A stretch of 64,000 nt of DNA from Prevotella sp. (lineage in GTDB: Bacteria; Bacteroidota; Bacteroidia; Bacteroidales; Bacteroidaceae). How positions within the stretch are numbered: position 1 is the stretch's first letter; each line of letters begins with the position of its first letter. Both the position numbers and the translations under genes were made by a program. The stretch covers positions 1 to 64,000 of the forward strand of contig JAFTQG010000018.1 in assembly GCA_017462915.1 (NCBI GenBank). The letters are read 5' to 3'. The notes under the pieces are model-generated. The model did no database searches and was not told the DNA's origin. It saw only the letters and a program-made list of their open reading frames with translations. Shown piece by piece: positions 25,654 to 35,395 of this stretch.

Positions 25654-26921
25654 ATATGCATAATAAGATAAGTGTAATAACTGTTGTATACAACGATGCT
25701 GAGAATATCCGTCGGACCATGGAAAGTTTCTTCTCACAGACATGGGCCGACAAGGAATATATCGTCATAGACGGTGGCAGTACAGACGGTACGGCAGACA
25801 TCATCAGAGAATATGCAGGGAAACTTGCATACTGGTGTTCCGAGCCTGACGGTGGCATATACGAGGCTATGAACAAAGGTGTATGCCATTGTACAGGCGA
25901 TTGGGTGAACATTCTCAACAGCGGAGACGTATATGTCGCTCCCGATGCTTTGGAACGCGCGATAACACTTGCGGATACGGAGAATGTGGATGTGATATAC
26001 GCCAACAGCATAGAGGTACATGATGAATTCCAAAGACGCATGGAGGCTGACGGTGACACTGCACATCTTGAGATGGGACCGACATTCCGTCACGGCTCGT
26101 CACTGGTGAGGGCTTCGGTACACAAGGAGCATCTTTTTGATTTGGAGAAGAAAAAGACATTAGGATACGCTCTTGACTGGGAAATGCTGTACAGACTTTA
26201 CAAAAAAGGCTATAGGTTTGCCAAGGTAAATACATTCCTCGAAGCATATCGCATAGACGGAGTTTCCAATCATCCTGTCAGGAATCTGTGGCTTAACTAC
26301 AAGATAACTTCTCAGGGAAGACTTGATGTAAAGAAACTGGTATTCTTCATAAAACTTGTCCTCGGCACGTCTTTACGGCAGTCCTGGATATTCAAGTGGA
26401 TAAGGGCGGCTATACTGGAGTACAACGTGAATGATGTCCTGCCCCATATACCTTTCTGGTGTATCAGGCGCAAGTATATGCAATGTATAGGGATGTCGAT
26501 AGGGAAAGGTGCTTTTGTGATGAAGAAGAACTATATCATCAATGCCAATCTTCTCACGATAGGTATTAACAGTCATATAAACCGTGACTGCGTGGTGGAT
26601 GCACGTGGAAGAATAAACATAGGAAACAATGTCTCCATATCGCACCGCGTCAATATCATTACAGGAGGTCATGACCATAATTCCCCTGATTTCATAGGCA
26701 TCTTCAAGCCTATAGTCATAAAAGACCATGCATGGCTTGGTGTAGGATGCACTATACTTCAAGGTGTCACGATAGGCCGCGGTGCCGTCGTCGCCGCAGG
26801 AGCCGTCGTCGTGAATGATGTCCCCGACTATGCCATAGTAGGAGGTGTGCCTGCAAGGCAGATAGGCAGGCGCAATGAGACTTTGGAATATTCATGCAAG
26901 GGATGGATGCCTTTGACTTGA
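25641..26921 (+). CDS. GT2 glycosyltransferase fused to hexapeptide acyltransferase
   Basis: 426 residues from ATG 25641 (ATG 25656 is an alternative). Residues about 6-240 form a family 2 glycosyltransferase: KISVITVVYNDAENIRRTMESFF, VIDGGSTDGTADII, WCSEPDGGIYEAMNKGV. After a short linker, residues about 290-415 form a left-handed beta-helix acyltransferase: LTIGINSHINRDCVVDARGRINIGNNVSISHRVNIITGGH, then GVTIGRGAVVAAGAVVVNDVPDYAIVGGVPARQIG. Separate genes are the usual arrangement, so one polypeptide may both add and O-acetylate a sugar. Confidence 0.88.
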   Translation: MEQIDMHNKISVITVVYNDAENIRRTMESFFSQTWADKEYIVIDGGSTDGTADIIREYAGKLAYWCSEPDGGIYEAMNKGVCHCTGDWVNILNSGDVYVAPDALERAITLADTENVDVIYANSIEVHDEFQRRMEADGDTAHLEMGPTFRHGSSLVRASVHKEHLFDLEKKKTLGYALDWEMLYRLYKKGYRFAKVNTFLEAYRIDGVSNHPVRNLWLNYKITSQGRLDVKKLVFFIKLVLGTSLRQSWIFKWIRAAILEYNVNDVLPHIPFWCIRRKYMQCIGMSIGKGAFVMKKNYIINANLLTIGINSHINRDCVVDARGRINIGNNVSISHRVNIITGGHDHNSPDFIGIFKPIVIKDHAWLGVGCTILQGVTIGRGAVVAAGAVVVNDVPDYAIVGGVPARQIGRRNETLEYSCKGWMPLT

Positions 26922-26958
26922 AAAAAGAAACACACATATTATAATATATAGATAAAAC

Positions 26959-27996
26959 ATGGAACCTAAAACCATTGACTTGAAGAAAATAGTGAAACTG
27001 CTGTACGGCAGTAAAATGCTTTATGTAAAGGTATTACCTGTAGTATTTGTATTGTCGTCCCTGTTCATAATATGTATACCACGCTATTATACGTGTACGG
27101 TAAAACTTGCCCCAGAGTCGACACGTGCGGCTTCAGGAGGCTCTTTGTCGGCATTGGCTTCATCGTTTGGCATAAATCTTGCGTCAAAAGCTCTTGGTGC
27201 AGATGCCATTTCTCCTGAACTCTATCCTGACCTCATGAAATCCACGGATTTTGTCGTCGGGCTCATGAACATAAATGTAAAGTCAGGAGACGGCAAGGTC
27301 AACACTACTCTGTATGATTACTTGCGTACGAAACAGAAAGCAGCATGGTGGAACAGTGCATTGGGATATGTCCTTGACATGTTTGCCGATGCCGATCCTT
27401 CTGCCGCAGTAGTGCCGGAAAGCATAAATTCCTTCAGACTGTCGAAAACTCAGATGGATATGGTAAAGGTCATATCAGGCAATATTAAATGTTCCGTAGA
27501 CAAGAAGACAGATGTCATAACAATAGAGGTCACTGACCAGAATGCGCTTATATGTGCTACACTTGCCGACTCCGTGAAAGTGCATCTCCAGAAGGCCATC
27601 ACTGAATACCGTACCAACAAGGCCCGCCTGGACCTGGAATATACCAAGAAGCTGTATGCGGAATCAAAACAGGCCTATGAGCAGGCACGATATAAATATG
27701 CTGAATTTGCAGATGCCAATAATGATGCGGTGCTGAAAAGTGTGACTTCTCTTATGGAGGATTACGAAAACGAGATGCAACTCAAGTACAATGTATACAG
27801 TATGGTCTCGACACAATTGCAGGCGGCAAAGGCAAAAGTGCAGGAGACGACCCCTGCATTCACCACACTTCAGAGTGCCACAGTCCCTCAGAAGCCCGCA
27901 GGCCCCAAGAGGGTATTCTTCGTTCTCGGATGCCTTGTACTGGCAACATTCATAACATCGGCAAGAATCATATACAAACATAGTTCAGAGCTATGA
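26959..27996 (+). CDS. Chain-length determinant protein, Wzz type
   Basis: 345 residues. Two transmembrane segments, near residues 20-42 (VLPVVFVLSSLFIICI) and 318-338 (VFFVLGCLVLATFITSA), flank a periplasmic helical domain with long coiled-coil stretches (KLYAESKQAYEQARYKYAEFADA). Proline-rich PQKPAGPKR before the second segment is characteristic of Wzz. It should set polymer length with the polymerase that follows; the two genes overlap by four bases (ATGA). Confidence 0.85.
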   Translation: MEPKTIDLKKIVKLLYGSKMLYVKVLPVVFVLSSLFIICIPRYYTCTVKLAPESTRAASGGSLSALASSFGINLASKALGADAISPELYPDLMKSTDFVVGLMNINVKSGDGKVNTTLYDYLRTKQKAAWWNSALGYVLDMFADADPSAAVVPESINSFRLSKTQMDMVKVISGNIKCSVDKKTDVITIEVTDQNALICATLADSVKVHLQKAITEYRTNKARLDLEYTKKLYAESKQAYEQARYKYAEFADANNDAVLKSVTSLMEDYENEMQLKYNVYSMVSTQLQAAKAKVQETTPAFTTLQSATVPQKPAGPKRVFFVLGCLVLATFITSARIIYKHSSEL

Positions 27997-29036
27997 TACC
28001 TTATCTCATAGTCGTGTTTCTTATAGTATGCGCTTTTGTTTATCTGGAAGACTATCTGGATAAGGACAAGCTGTATGCATATATCAGCATCTGTGTGGTG
28101 CTGGTTCTGATTGCGGCATTGAGAGAGGTAGGGAAGGATGACGATTCCTTGAACTATCAGAAGATATTCGAGAATTACGATGATGAGTTTATTACAGCAA
28201 CGGTAGAGAGCTCGTATATATTCCTGTCAAGGATATTCTATAATATGGGACATGACATACACAGCATATTCTTTGTATATGCCATGATATCGATACCTTT
28301 GAAGTTCATGGCCATAAGACGTCTGTCAGAGCAGCTGTTCCTGCCGATAGTATTTTATATCAGCCATTTCTTTATCCTTCACGACATGATAGAGATAAGA
28401 GTATCGGCAGCCATAGGCTTCTTTCTTATGGGACTCTATCCGTTGGCGCAAGGAGAAAGGATGAAGGCATTCCTGTGGTTTTGCGGAGCGATGGTCTTCC
28501 ATTATTCTACATTGGCTCTGTTCCCGTTGCTGTTCCTCAGCAACAAGCCATTAAGTAATATCTGGAAATACGGATTGGCATCCATCGTGCCGCTGGGATA
28601 TGCAATGTATTTTGCCCATATAGACGTGCTTACCGCAGTCCCTCTGCCATTCATAGGTGATAAACTTGAGCTTTACAGGGAGATGAAAGAACTCGGAGCA
28701 TTCGATGAAATCATAGTGATCAAGAATCCTATACTTCTCATAAAGATAGTGTGCTTTTATATAATACTCATCTATAACGAGACAATATCCATATACAACA
28801 AGAACATACCGTTGCTGACAAAGATAATGGGCGTATCGCTCTTCTGCTTCTTCTTCTTCTCGGCATTGCCTGTCCTTTCAGGACGAATGTATGAGCTGTT
28901 CGGTGCGATAGATGTGGTGACGATATGCTCCATAGTATATGTCATAAGACCTGTCTCCGTGTCACGCGGCATAGTCATAGGTCTGGCCTGCATACAGATG
29001 TTCATGGATGTGGCTGTGTACAAACTGATAAGATAG
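27993..29036 (+). CDS. EpsG-type polysaccharide polymerase
   Basis: 347 residues, with about 9-10 membrane segments. The pattern matches EpsG/Wzy proteins: a conserved loop with REVGKDDDSLNYQKIFENYDDEF after the second segment, and KFMAIRRLS followed by hydrophobic helices. It likely joins repeat units in the periplasm. The start ATG overlaps the wzz stop codon. Confidence 0.78.
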   Translation: MIPYLIVVFLIVCAFVYLEDYLDKDKLYAYISICVVLVLIAALREVGKDDDSLNYQKIFENYDDEFITATVESSYIFLSRIFYNMGHDIHSIFFVYAMISIPLKFMAIRRLSEQLFLPIVFYISHFFILHDMIEIRVSAAIGFFLMGLYPLAQGERMKAFLWFCGAMVFHYSTLALFPLLFLSNKPLSNIWKYGLASIVPLGYAMYFAHIDVLTAVPLPFIGDKLELYREMKELGAFDEIIVIKNPILLIKIVCFYIILIYNETISIYNKNIPLLTKIMGVSLFCFFFFSALPVLSGRMYELFGAIDVVTICSIVYVIRPVSVSRGIVIGLACIQMFMDVAVYKLIR

Positions 29037-29042
29037 TATGCC

Positions 29043-30215
29043 ATGAGAATATCATTTATCATAGCAGGCTTGTTGTCAATATGCTCTCTCTCACGGTTGA
29101 AGGCGGAGATACCTATTGTGGCATGTAAGGGAGTCCTTCCTCAAGAATCCACCATAGAGCGCTTCATGGAATTGAAAGAAGCAGGATTTGATGTCAGCTG
29201 CAGCAATTTCGTCGATATGCCTACATCTCATTTCATCAAGGCTATGGACAATGCACATGCTTGCGGAATCCGCTTGTTTGCTTTAAGTACAGAACTTTGG
29301 CAATATCCGGAAAAGACGGTACGCAGAATAATGGGACACCCGGCACTTTACGGATATTTCCTGCGCGACGAGCCTTTGACAGAGAAAGACTTTGCTGATG
29401 CAGAGAACCTGTACAGAAGAATTTCCGCGATAGATGGCTCCAAGCCGTTTTATCTGAATCTTGTACCATACTATGACGATGCTTTGTTGCAGACCTTCGG
29501 TATAGAATCTTATGCAGCCTATGTACGTAGAGGCTTTGGCTCCGACATCCCACAGATATGTTTCGACTATTACCCAATAACGGAAGACGGGATAAGGGAC
29601 AATTGGTATTACAACCTTGAATTGATACGCAAGGAGAGCATAAGGTCTAAGAAAGAGTTCTGGGGATATATCCTCTCCACTCCTCATGCTGATTATCCTG
29701 TACCTACGTTGTCCATGCTGAGGCTTCAGGCATATTCCAATCTTGTATATGGGGCAAAGGCTTTATGGTATTTTACTTATTGGACTCCACCGCGGGATGA
29801 TAATTTCATCTTCCATGATGGACCTATAGGTCTTGATGGCAAGAGGACCGGCACTTATGACGTGGTGAAGAAGATGAACAAGGAATTGCGTGCAGTCAGG
29901 GAATTGTTCGACGGAGCTGTAATAGAAAGCGTGCGCCATGCCATCAATGTCCCTTATGGCACATCAAAATACAGTGTCGGCGGAAAAGGCATGAAGGTAA
30001 TCGTATCAGGCAATGACAAAGGTGCTGTGATATCCAGCTTCTCCAAGGCAGGGCGACGTTATATTGCCGTTGTCAACAAGTCGTACATGGAACGGCTCTA
30101 TGTACAGGTAAGGGCACGTGACAATGTCAGGCATATAACGAAGTCGCTGAAGCCGGAGAAACTGAAAGGGAGATATACACTCTCGGGCGGAGACATCGCC
30201 ATATTCAGTTATTAA
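29043..30215 (+). CDS. Secreted glycoside-hydrolase-like protein in EPS locus
   Basis: 390 residues, signal peptide MRISFIIAGLLSICSLSRLKAE. The sequence follows a TIM-barrel pattern: FMELKEAGFDVSCSNFVDM, HACGIRLFALS, MGHPALYGYFLRDEP (an acid residue at a typical catalytic strand end), DIPQICFDYYPI, LQAYSNLVYGAKALWYFTYW. The last 60 residues form a small beta domain. It resembles GH42/GH5-related barrels but I cannot name the family. In an exopolysaccharide locus it could trim or release polymer. Confidence 0.65.
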   Translation: MRISFIIAGLLSICSLSRLKAEIPIVACKGVLPQESTIERFMELKEAGFDVSCSNFVDMPTSHFIKAMDNAHACGIRLFALSTELWQYPEKTVRRIMGHPALYGYFLRDEPLTEKDFADAENLYRRISAIDGSKPFYLNLVPYYDDALLQTFGIESYAAYVRRGFGSDIPQICFDYYPITEDGIRDNWYYNLELIRKESIRSKKEFWGYILSTPHADYPVPTLSMLRLQAYSNLVYGAKALWYFTYWTPPRDDNFIFHDGPIGLDGKRTGTYDVVKKMNKELRAVRELFDGAVIESVRHAINVPYGTSKYSVGGKGMKVIVSGNDKGAVISSFSKAGRRYIAVVNKSYMERLYVQVRARDNVRHITKSLKPEKLKGRYTLSGGDIAIFSY

Positions 30216-30232
30216 TATATAAAATATGTACT

Positions 30233-31441
30233 ATGGAGAAGAAAAATATTCTCATAATAACGACCATACTGCCGTATCCGTTGAACTCGGGTGGAGCACA
30301 AGCGCAGTTCAATATGGTGAACGAACTAAGGAAGAAGCATAATATATTCATGCTTTTCACAGAGGATCAATGCAACACTCTGAAGAATATGCGTGCCCTG
30401 CAGGAATTATGGCCAGACGTCACCATAATCCCCTATAGATTAAGATGGCAGTTGCGTCACCCGGTTTTCATATACAACAAGGCTAAGCGTGCCTTGCAGA
30501 CTTATCTTACGCCGAGATCACAAGCCTTCCTTGTCGACAAGGCCATAAGATCTGTATGCATCTATTATTCGTCGCATCTGAAGAATTTCATCAACAGTGT
30601 TATCGAGGAGAATCGTATAGATATCGTGCAAGTGGAGTTCGTACCGGCAATGAGACTCGTATATGATTTCCCGCCAGACGTGAAGACAATATTCATACAG
30701 CATGAGATAGCTTTTGTCAAGAACAAGCGTTACCTACAGAACTTTACATTGACAGACAGGCAGAAAAATGCCTATGAAAACAGCAAGAAAGAGGAAATAC
30801 GTGCGATGAACGCTTACGACACAATCGTGACGCTGACACAGGCCGACAAGGATATTCTCATCAGCGAAGGCGTGACATCTGATATATTCGTTTCTCCGGC
30901 AGCTGTGAATGCCATAGAACACGACTATGAGGAATGGAACGGACGTCTGACGTTTGTCGGCTCTTACAACCATATTCCAAACAGAGAAGGCATGGCATGG
31001 GTCTTGGAACAAGTGGCACCGTATATGGCTGGCGAGGTCGAGACACTTGACATCGTCGGACAAGGATGGGACAATGTGAGAGGACCTGCCGGCTTGAATA
31101 CAAGAACTTTAGGCTTTGTCGACGACCTCCATGACGCGATAGGAGGTACTATCATGATTGTACCGATATTGTCCGGCAGCGGCATGCGCATGAAGATTCT
31201 TGAGGCAGCGGCAAACAGTGTGCCTATAGTCACGACAACGGTAGGTGTCGAGGGACTTGACTTTGAAGACGGAGATTCATGTCTCGTGGCAGATACGCCT
31301 GATGCCTTTGCCGATGCTGTCAAGAGACTTGCCCGCGACACAGAACTGAGGAGGAAGATAGGGACAAGAGCCCATGAGGTATATGAGGCCAAGTATACGG
31401 CAAAGGCTCTTGCAGATGTCCGTAGCAAGGTGTATGCATAG
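30233..31441 (+). CDS. Glycosyltransferase family 4
   Basis: 402 residues. N-terminal Rossmann-type start ILIITTILPYPLNSGGAQAQFNMVNEL; HEIAFVKNKRYLQ; C-terminal lobe with LTFVGSYNHIPNREGMAWVLEQVAPYM, TLDIVGQGW, TLGFVDDLHDAI and the nucleotide-sugar site IMIVPILSGSGMRMKILEAAANSVPIVTTTVGVEGL. A GT-B fold retaining transferase working on the cytoplasmic face. Confidence 0.88.
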   Translation: MEKKNILIITTILPYPLNSGGAQAQFNMVNELRKKHNIFMLFTEDQCNTLKNMRALQELWPDVTIIPYRLRWQLRHPVFIYNKAKRALQTYLTPRSQAFLVDKAIRSVCIYYSSHLKNFINSVIEENRIDIVQVEFVPAMRLVYDFPPDVKTIFIQHEIAFVKNKRYLQNFTLTDRQKNAYENSKKEEIRAMNAYDTIVTLTQADKDILISEGVTSDIFVSPAAVNAIEHDYEEWNGRLTFVGSYNHIPNREGMAWVLEQVAPYMAGEVETLDIVGQGWDNVRGPAGLNTRTLGFVDDLHDAIGGTIMIVPILSGSGMRMKILEAAANSVPIVTTTVGVEGLDFEDGDSCLVADTPDAFADAVKRLARDTELRRKIGTRAHEVYEAKYTAKALADVRSKVYA

Positions 31442-31490
31442 TTGCCGCAGGCAGAGTTTCTGGATTTAAGAAGAAAATAGTGATTGTATC

Positions 31491-32219
31491 ATGATAAGCG
31501 TATGTATGACCTCGTATGACGGCGAGAGATATATAAAAGAGCAGATTGACAGCATCCTGATGCAGCTTGGGGAAGATGATGAACTTGTCATCTCTGATGA
31601 CGGTTCTACAGACAAGACGCTGGATATAATATCTTCTTTCAATGATCCTCGTATCAGAGTGCTCCACCACGATTCAAAGACAGTCAGGACACCATTCCTT
31701 CTCGATAAGCCGACGCATAACTTCGAGTATGCCTTGAGACATTCCCAGGGGGATATAATATTTCTCAGTGACCAGGATGATGTATGGGAGCCGGGCAAAG
31801 TGACTATGATGCTCAAGGCTCTGGAACATGCTGACCTTGCTGTCCACGACTGCAAGGTAGTGGACAGCACGATGGACACGGTCGTAGAACCGTCATATTT
31901 CAGATACATAGGAGTACATCAGGGAGTATGGAACAATCTCCTCAAGGCTACATATCTGGGTTGCTGCATGGCATTCAGGCGCCGTGTACTAATGGAGGCT
32001 CTCCCGTTCCCTGAGACAAAGGTAGGGCATGACCTGTGGCTTGGAATCGTTGCTGACATGAAATACAAGACAGCTCTTGTGGACAGGCCATTGATAAGAT
32101 ACCGCAAGCACAAGGACAGCCGGACAACAAGCGGCAGACGAAGCAGACACAGTATATGGTTCAAGATGAACTACCGTCTTGCTGTCCTTGCCAATATTAT
32201 AAAACTGTATATCAGATGA
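31491..32219 (+). CDS. Glycosyltransferase family 2
   Basis: 242 residues. GT-A fold: MISVCMTSYDGERYIKEQIDSILMQLGEDDELVISDDGSTDKTLDII, then FLSDQDDVWEPGKVTMML with the DQDD metal-site motif, as in rhamnosyl- or galactosyltransferases of this group. Short tail without membrane segments. Its stop overlaps the next start (ATGA at 32216). Confidence 0.9.
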   Translation: MISVCMTSYDGERYIKEQIDSILMQLGEDDELVISDDGSTDKTLDIISSFNDPRIRVLHHDSKTVRTPFLLDKPTHNFEYALRHSQGDIIFLSDQDDVWEPGKVTMMLKALEHADLAVHDCKVVDSTMDTVVEPSYFRYIGVHQGVWNNLLKATYLGCCMAFRRRVLMEALPFPETKVGHDLWLGIVADMKYKTALVDRPLIRYRKHKDSRTTSGRRSRHSIWFKMNYRLAVLANIIKLYIR

Positions 32220-33346
32220 AGATTTTTTTCTGTGACAACCGTCTTGGCGGACTTCTCGGATTCCGTACCGATGTCATAAGACATTTTGCTGACCAGGGAC
32301 ATGAAGTGTGTCTGGTAGTTCCTCCTGCTGTTACCGATTGGGACAAGATAGGCTTTGGTGAGTCAAGAGGGGTGCGGATTATCTATGTGAAGATGCAACC
32401 GTCAGGGATGAATCCTGTCAGTGATGCAAGACTGTTCTTGCAATATCTGCGCATATACCGCAGGGAGAGACCTGATATCGTCTTCAATTATACAATAAAG
32501 CCCAATGTCTACAGCAGTATCGCGGCAAGGATGTGCGGATGCCGTGTAGTCTGTATGCTCGCAGGGCTCGGCTACATGTTTGACGGAGACAATACACTCA
32601 AAAGACTGGGGCGCTGGATATACAAGTGCGGTCTGGACAAGGCAGAGCATGTGCTTGTACTGAACAAGATGAACTACAATAAGCTTAGGGAAACGGGTAT
32701 GGTGTCAGACGACAGGCTGTTGTTGCTTGCAGGAGGCGAAGGGGTAAATCTCTGCAGATACGCAAGAAGCGAGGCGCGTTTCGACGGTGTCACTTTCCTT
32801 ATGGTTTCAAGGATATTGTATGACAAGGGCTACATGGAATTTATCGAAGCGGCCAAGATAGTAAAGACCAAGTATCCGGATGTCAGGTTCCAGTTGCTTG
32901 GACCGTTGGCATACGACAGCCCCATGGGAGTGGAGAAGGAAAAGTTTGAAAAGGACATGGCAGACAATGTTGTGGAATATCTTGGAGTAAGCGATGATGT
33001 CCCTTCCATTATGGGCAAGGAAGATGTTGTCGTTGTCCTGCCGAGCAAGTACAGAGAAGGACTGAACCGTTCACTGATGGAAGCATGTGCCATAGGTCGC
33101 CCAATCATCACTACGGATATTCCAGGATGCGCGGAAACAGTATGTAACGGGAAAAACGGCTTCGTCATTCCACCGGCTTCTGCCAACGATCTGGCTGAAG
33201 CGATGATTCGTTTCATAAGGCTTCCTGAAGCGGAGAAACGAGACATGGCAAGCTGTAGCCATGAGATGGCAGAGAAATATTTCAACGTGGATGATGTAGT
33301 AGATGTATATGAACATATTATACGGAATACAACAATGCAGGGGTAA
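32216..33346 (+). CDS. Glycosyltransferase family 4
   Basis: 376 residues from the ATG that overlaps the previous stop. GT-B fold: MKIFFCDNRLGGLLGFRTDVIRHFADQGHEVCLVVP, FNYTIKPNVYSSIAARMCGCRVVCMLAGLGYMF, and the donor-site segment PSKYREGLNRSLMEACAIGRPIITTDIPGCAETV. The middle sequence matches N,N'-diacetylbacillosaminyl/galactosyl-type transferases (the TIKPN stretch). Last gene of the locus. Confidence 0.88.
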   Translation: MKIFFCDNRLGGLLGFRTDVIRHFADQGHEVCLVVPPAVTDWDKIGFGESRGVRIIYVKMQPSGMNPVSDARLFLQYLRIYRRERPDIVFNYTIKPNVYSSIAARMCGCRVVCMLAGLGYMFDGDNTLKRLGRWIYKCGLDKAEHVLVLNKMNYNKLRETGMVSDDRLLLLAGGEGVNLCRYARSEARFDGVTFLMVSRILYDKGYMEFIEAAKIVKTKYPDVRFQLLGPLAYDSPMGVEKEKFEKDMADNVVEYLGVSDDVPSIMGKEDVVVVLPSKYREGLNRSLMEACAIGRPIITTDIPGCAETVCNGKNGFVIPPASANDLAEAMIRFIRLPEAEKRDMASCSHEMAEKYFNVDDVVDVYEHIIRNTTMQG

Positions 33347-33436
33347 ATTCGTATCGGAAACAGGGGAAAAATATCTTAATACCTCAATGAAGAATACATG
33401 TATTTGCCGTTTTCGCGAAAAATGAATATCTTTGCA

Positions 33437-33591
33437 TGACGGTTCGGTTTTACGGTCTTACGGTTGGGCGGTTATACGGCTATTGCTTCTATATCGGCTA
33501 TAAAGGCTATTCCGGCTATTGTAACCCTAACCCTAACCCAAAACCACCAAACCACCAAACCACTAAACCACTAAACAACAAAATACCCAAC
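33437..33591. repeat. Composite intergenic element ending at a start codon
   Basis: G/T arm 33440-33480 (GCGGTTATACGG units), 9-nt core 33480-33520, a telomere-like CCCTAACCCTAACCC stretch, and a C/A arm 33538-33585 that ends at the ATG of the fifth lyase. Confidence 0.8.
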
Positions 33592-35220
33592 ATGAAACTA
33601 CTATCAACATTGCTTCTCGCATTCGCGGCGGCACTGCCGTCCGCGGCACAGCAACCGGCATTCCCGGGTGCAGAAGGCTTCGGCATGTACACCACAGGAG
33701 GCCGCGGCGGCACGGTCTACCATGTCACGACCCTTGAAGACAACTCGCAGAAGGGCACCCTGCGCTACGCCCTCGGCAGGACAGGACCGAAGACCATCGT
33801 CTTCGATGTCTCCGGAACGATATGGCTCAACAGCAAGCTGGATATAAGCAAGGGTGATGTCACCATCGCCGGACAGACAGCACCGGGCGACGGCATCTGC
33901 ATCGCCGGATATCCGGTGACCATCAAGGCCGACAACGTCATCATACGCTACCTGCGTTTCCGTCTCGGCAACGAGAATGTCACCGTCGACGGAGCTGACA
34001 GCTTTGACGGCCTCGGAGGCTTCGACCATAAGGACATCATCGTGGACCACTGCTCCGTGTCGTGGAGCATAGACGAGTGCCTCTCCATCTACGGCAACAA
34101 GAACTCTACCGTGCAGTGGTGCATAGTAGACCAGAGCCTCGTCGAGGCAGGACACTCGAAGGGCGCGCACGGCTACGGCGGCAACTGGGGCGGCTCGGGA
34201 GCGTCATACCATCATAATCTCATGGCTCACCACACCTCGCGCGTGCCTCGTCTCGGCCCTCGCTATACCACACAGCTCGACGAGCGCATGGACATGCGCA
34301 ACAATGTCTTCTACAACTGGGCTGGCAACGGATGCTACGGCGGCGAGGCGATGAACGTGAACATCGTAAACAACTATTACAAGCCGGGTCCTGCCACTGA
34401 CCAGGCGAGCAACAGGGTGAAGTACCGCATAGCGGGCATAGGTATCCGTACAAACGAATATATCACCAAATATCCTGACTTTGCACCTACGCTCCACAAG
34501 TGGGGAACATTCTATGTCGCAGGCAACGTCAACCCTGACCACAAGGACAAGATCACCGCTAAAGACCAGTGGACATACGGCATCTATGCACAGGTGGAGA
34601 CCAAGAGTGTTGACGGCACATTCACGGATCAAGTGAAGAAGGACATGCGCCTCTCCGCACCGATAGCCTGCCCGTCTGTCACCACGCACACTGCAGAGAA
34701 AGCCTACGAGAAAGTGCTGGCATACGCCGGAGCATCGCTCAGCCGCGACTCCCACGACACTTACATCGTAGGTGACGTAAGAGACCGCAAGGCTTCATAT
34801 ACAGGGGCAGGACGCCTTCCTGGACTTGTAAACAGCCAGGACGAGGCTGGAGGCTTCCCGCAGCTGAAGGAGGAATACTCGGACGGCAAAGACTCGGACG
34901 GCGACGGCATTCCTGACGAATGGGAGGATGCCAACGGACTGGAGAAGTACAACAAGGCGGACGGCGCGACGGTGACGGCCGACGGATACACCAACCTCGA
35001 GCATTATCTCAACTCTCTCGTGGCGCATATCACCGAGGCGCAGAACGCCGATGCCGCCACGGCGATAGAGGAGATAAAGGGCGCATCGCTCGCCAACACT
35101 CCCTCGAACAGCAACGTCTACACCCTCGACGGCCGCTGTGTGCGCAAGGACGCGGACAACCTCTGCGGACTGGCAAAGGGGATGTACATACACAAGGGCA
35201 AGACGGTCGTCATAGACTGA
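33592..35220 (+). CDS. Pectate lyase, PL1 family, with sorting-type tail
   Basis: 542 residues. Start at ATG 33592 before signal peptide MKLLSTLLLAFAAALPSAAQ. PAFPGAEGFGMYTTGGRGG, IIVDHCSVSWSIDECLSIY, SYHHNLMAHHTSRVPRLGPRY and IVNNYYKPG give the PL1 beta-helix outline. DSDGDGIPDEWEDANGL is the calcium-type linker, and VYTLDGRCVRKDADNLCGLAKGMYIHKGKTVVI resembles a type IX sorting domain, so it is probably surface-exported. More distant from the lyases at 0.3-13 kb than those are from each other. It follows the exopolysaccharide locus but has its own repeat-type leader. Confidence 0.9.
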   Translation: MKLLSTLLLAFAAALPSAAQQPAFPGAEGFGMYTTGGRGGTVYHVTTLEDNSQKGTLRYALGRTGPKTIVFDVSGTIWLNSKLDISKGDVTIAGQTAPGDGICIAGYPVTIKADNVIIRYLRFRLGNENVTVDGADSFDGLGGFDHKDIIVDHCSVSWSIDECLSIYGNKNSTVQWCIVDQSLVEAGHSKGAHGYGGNWGGSGASYHHNLMAHHTSRVPRLGPRYTTQLDERMDMRNNVFYNWAGNGCYGGEAMNVNIVNNYYKPGPATDQASNRVKYRIAGIGIRTNEYITKYPDFAPTLHKWGTFYVAGNVNPDHKDKITAKDQWTYGIYAQVETKSVDGTFTDQVKKDMRLSAPIACPSVTTHTAEKAYEKVLAYAGASLSRDSHDTYIVGDVRDRKASYTGAGRLPGLVNSQDEAGGFPQLKEEYSDGKDSDGDGIPDEWEDANGLEKYNKADGATVTADGYTNLEHYLNSLVAHITEAQNADAATAIEEIKGASLANTPSNSNVYTLDGRCVRKDADNLCGLAKGMYIHKGKTVVID

Positions 35221-35253
35221 CACCCTTGCAGCCGCTCCGCCGCATGACGGCGG

Positions 35254-35340
35254 AGGGTGACGGTAGACAGTGTGAAAGGTCACCTTTCACCATGCAGAAG
35301 GTAACGGTCTGCACGGTGAAGGGTGACCTTTCTTTCGTTG
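35254..35340. repeat. 22-nt-period GGTGACC array C
   Basis: Cores GGTGACG, GGTCACC, GGTAACG and GGTGACC at 35256, 35278, 35300 and 35322, exactly 22 nt apart, between convergent genes. Confidence 0.8.
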
Positions 35341-35395
35341 GGGCTATACGGTCGGGACAGCCACAGCTGGCTGTCAAGCCGTGTCAGGCTCAGGC

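Noticed and set aside
33521-33537. CCCTAACCCTAACCC as a telomere or eukaryotic contamination
   Set aside because: Short, internal, flanked by bacterial genes and part of the composite repeat family.
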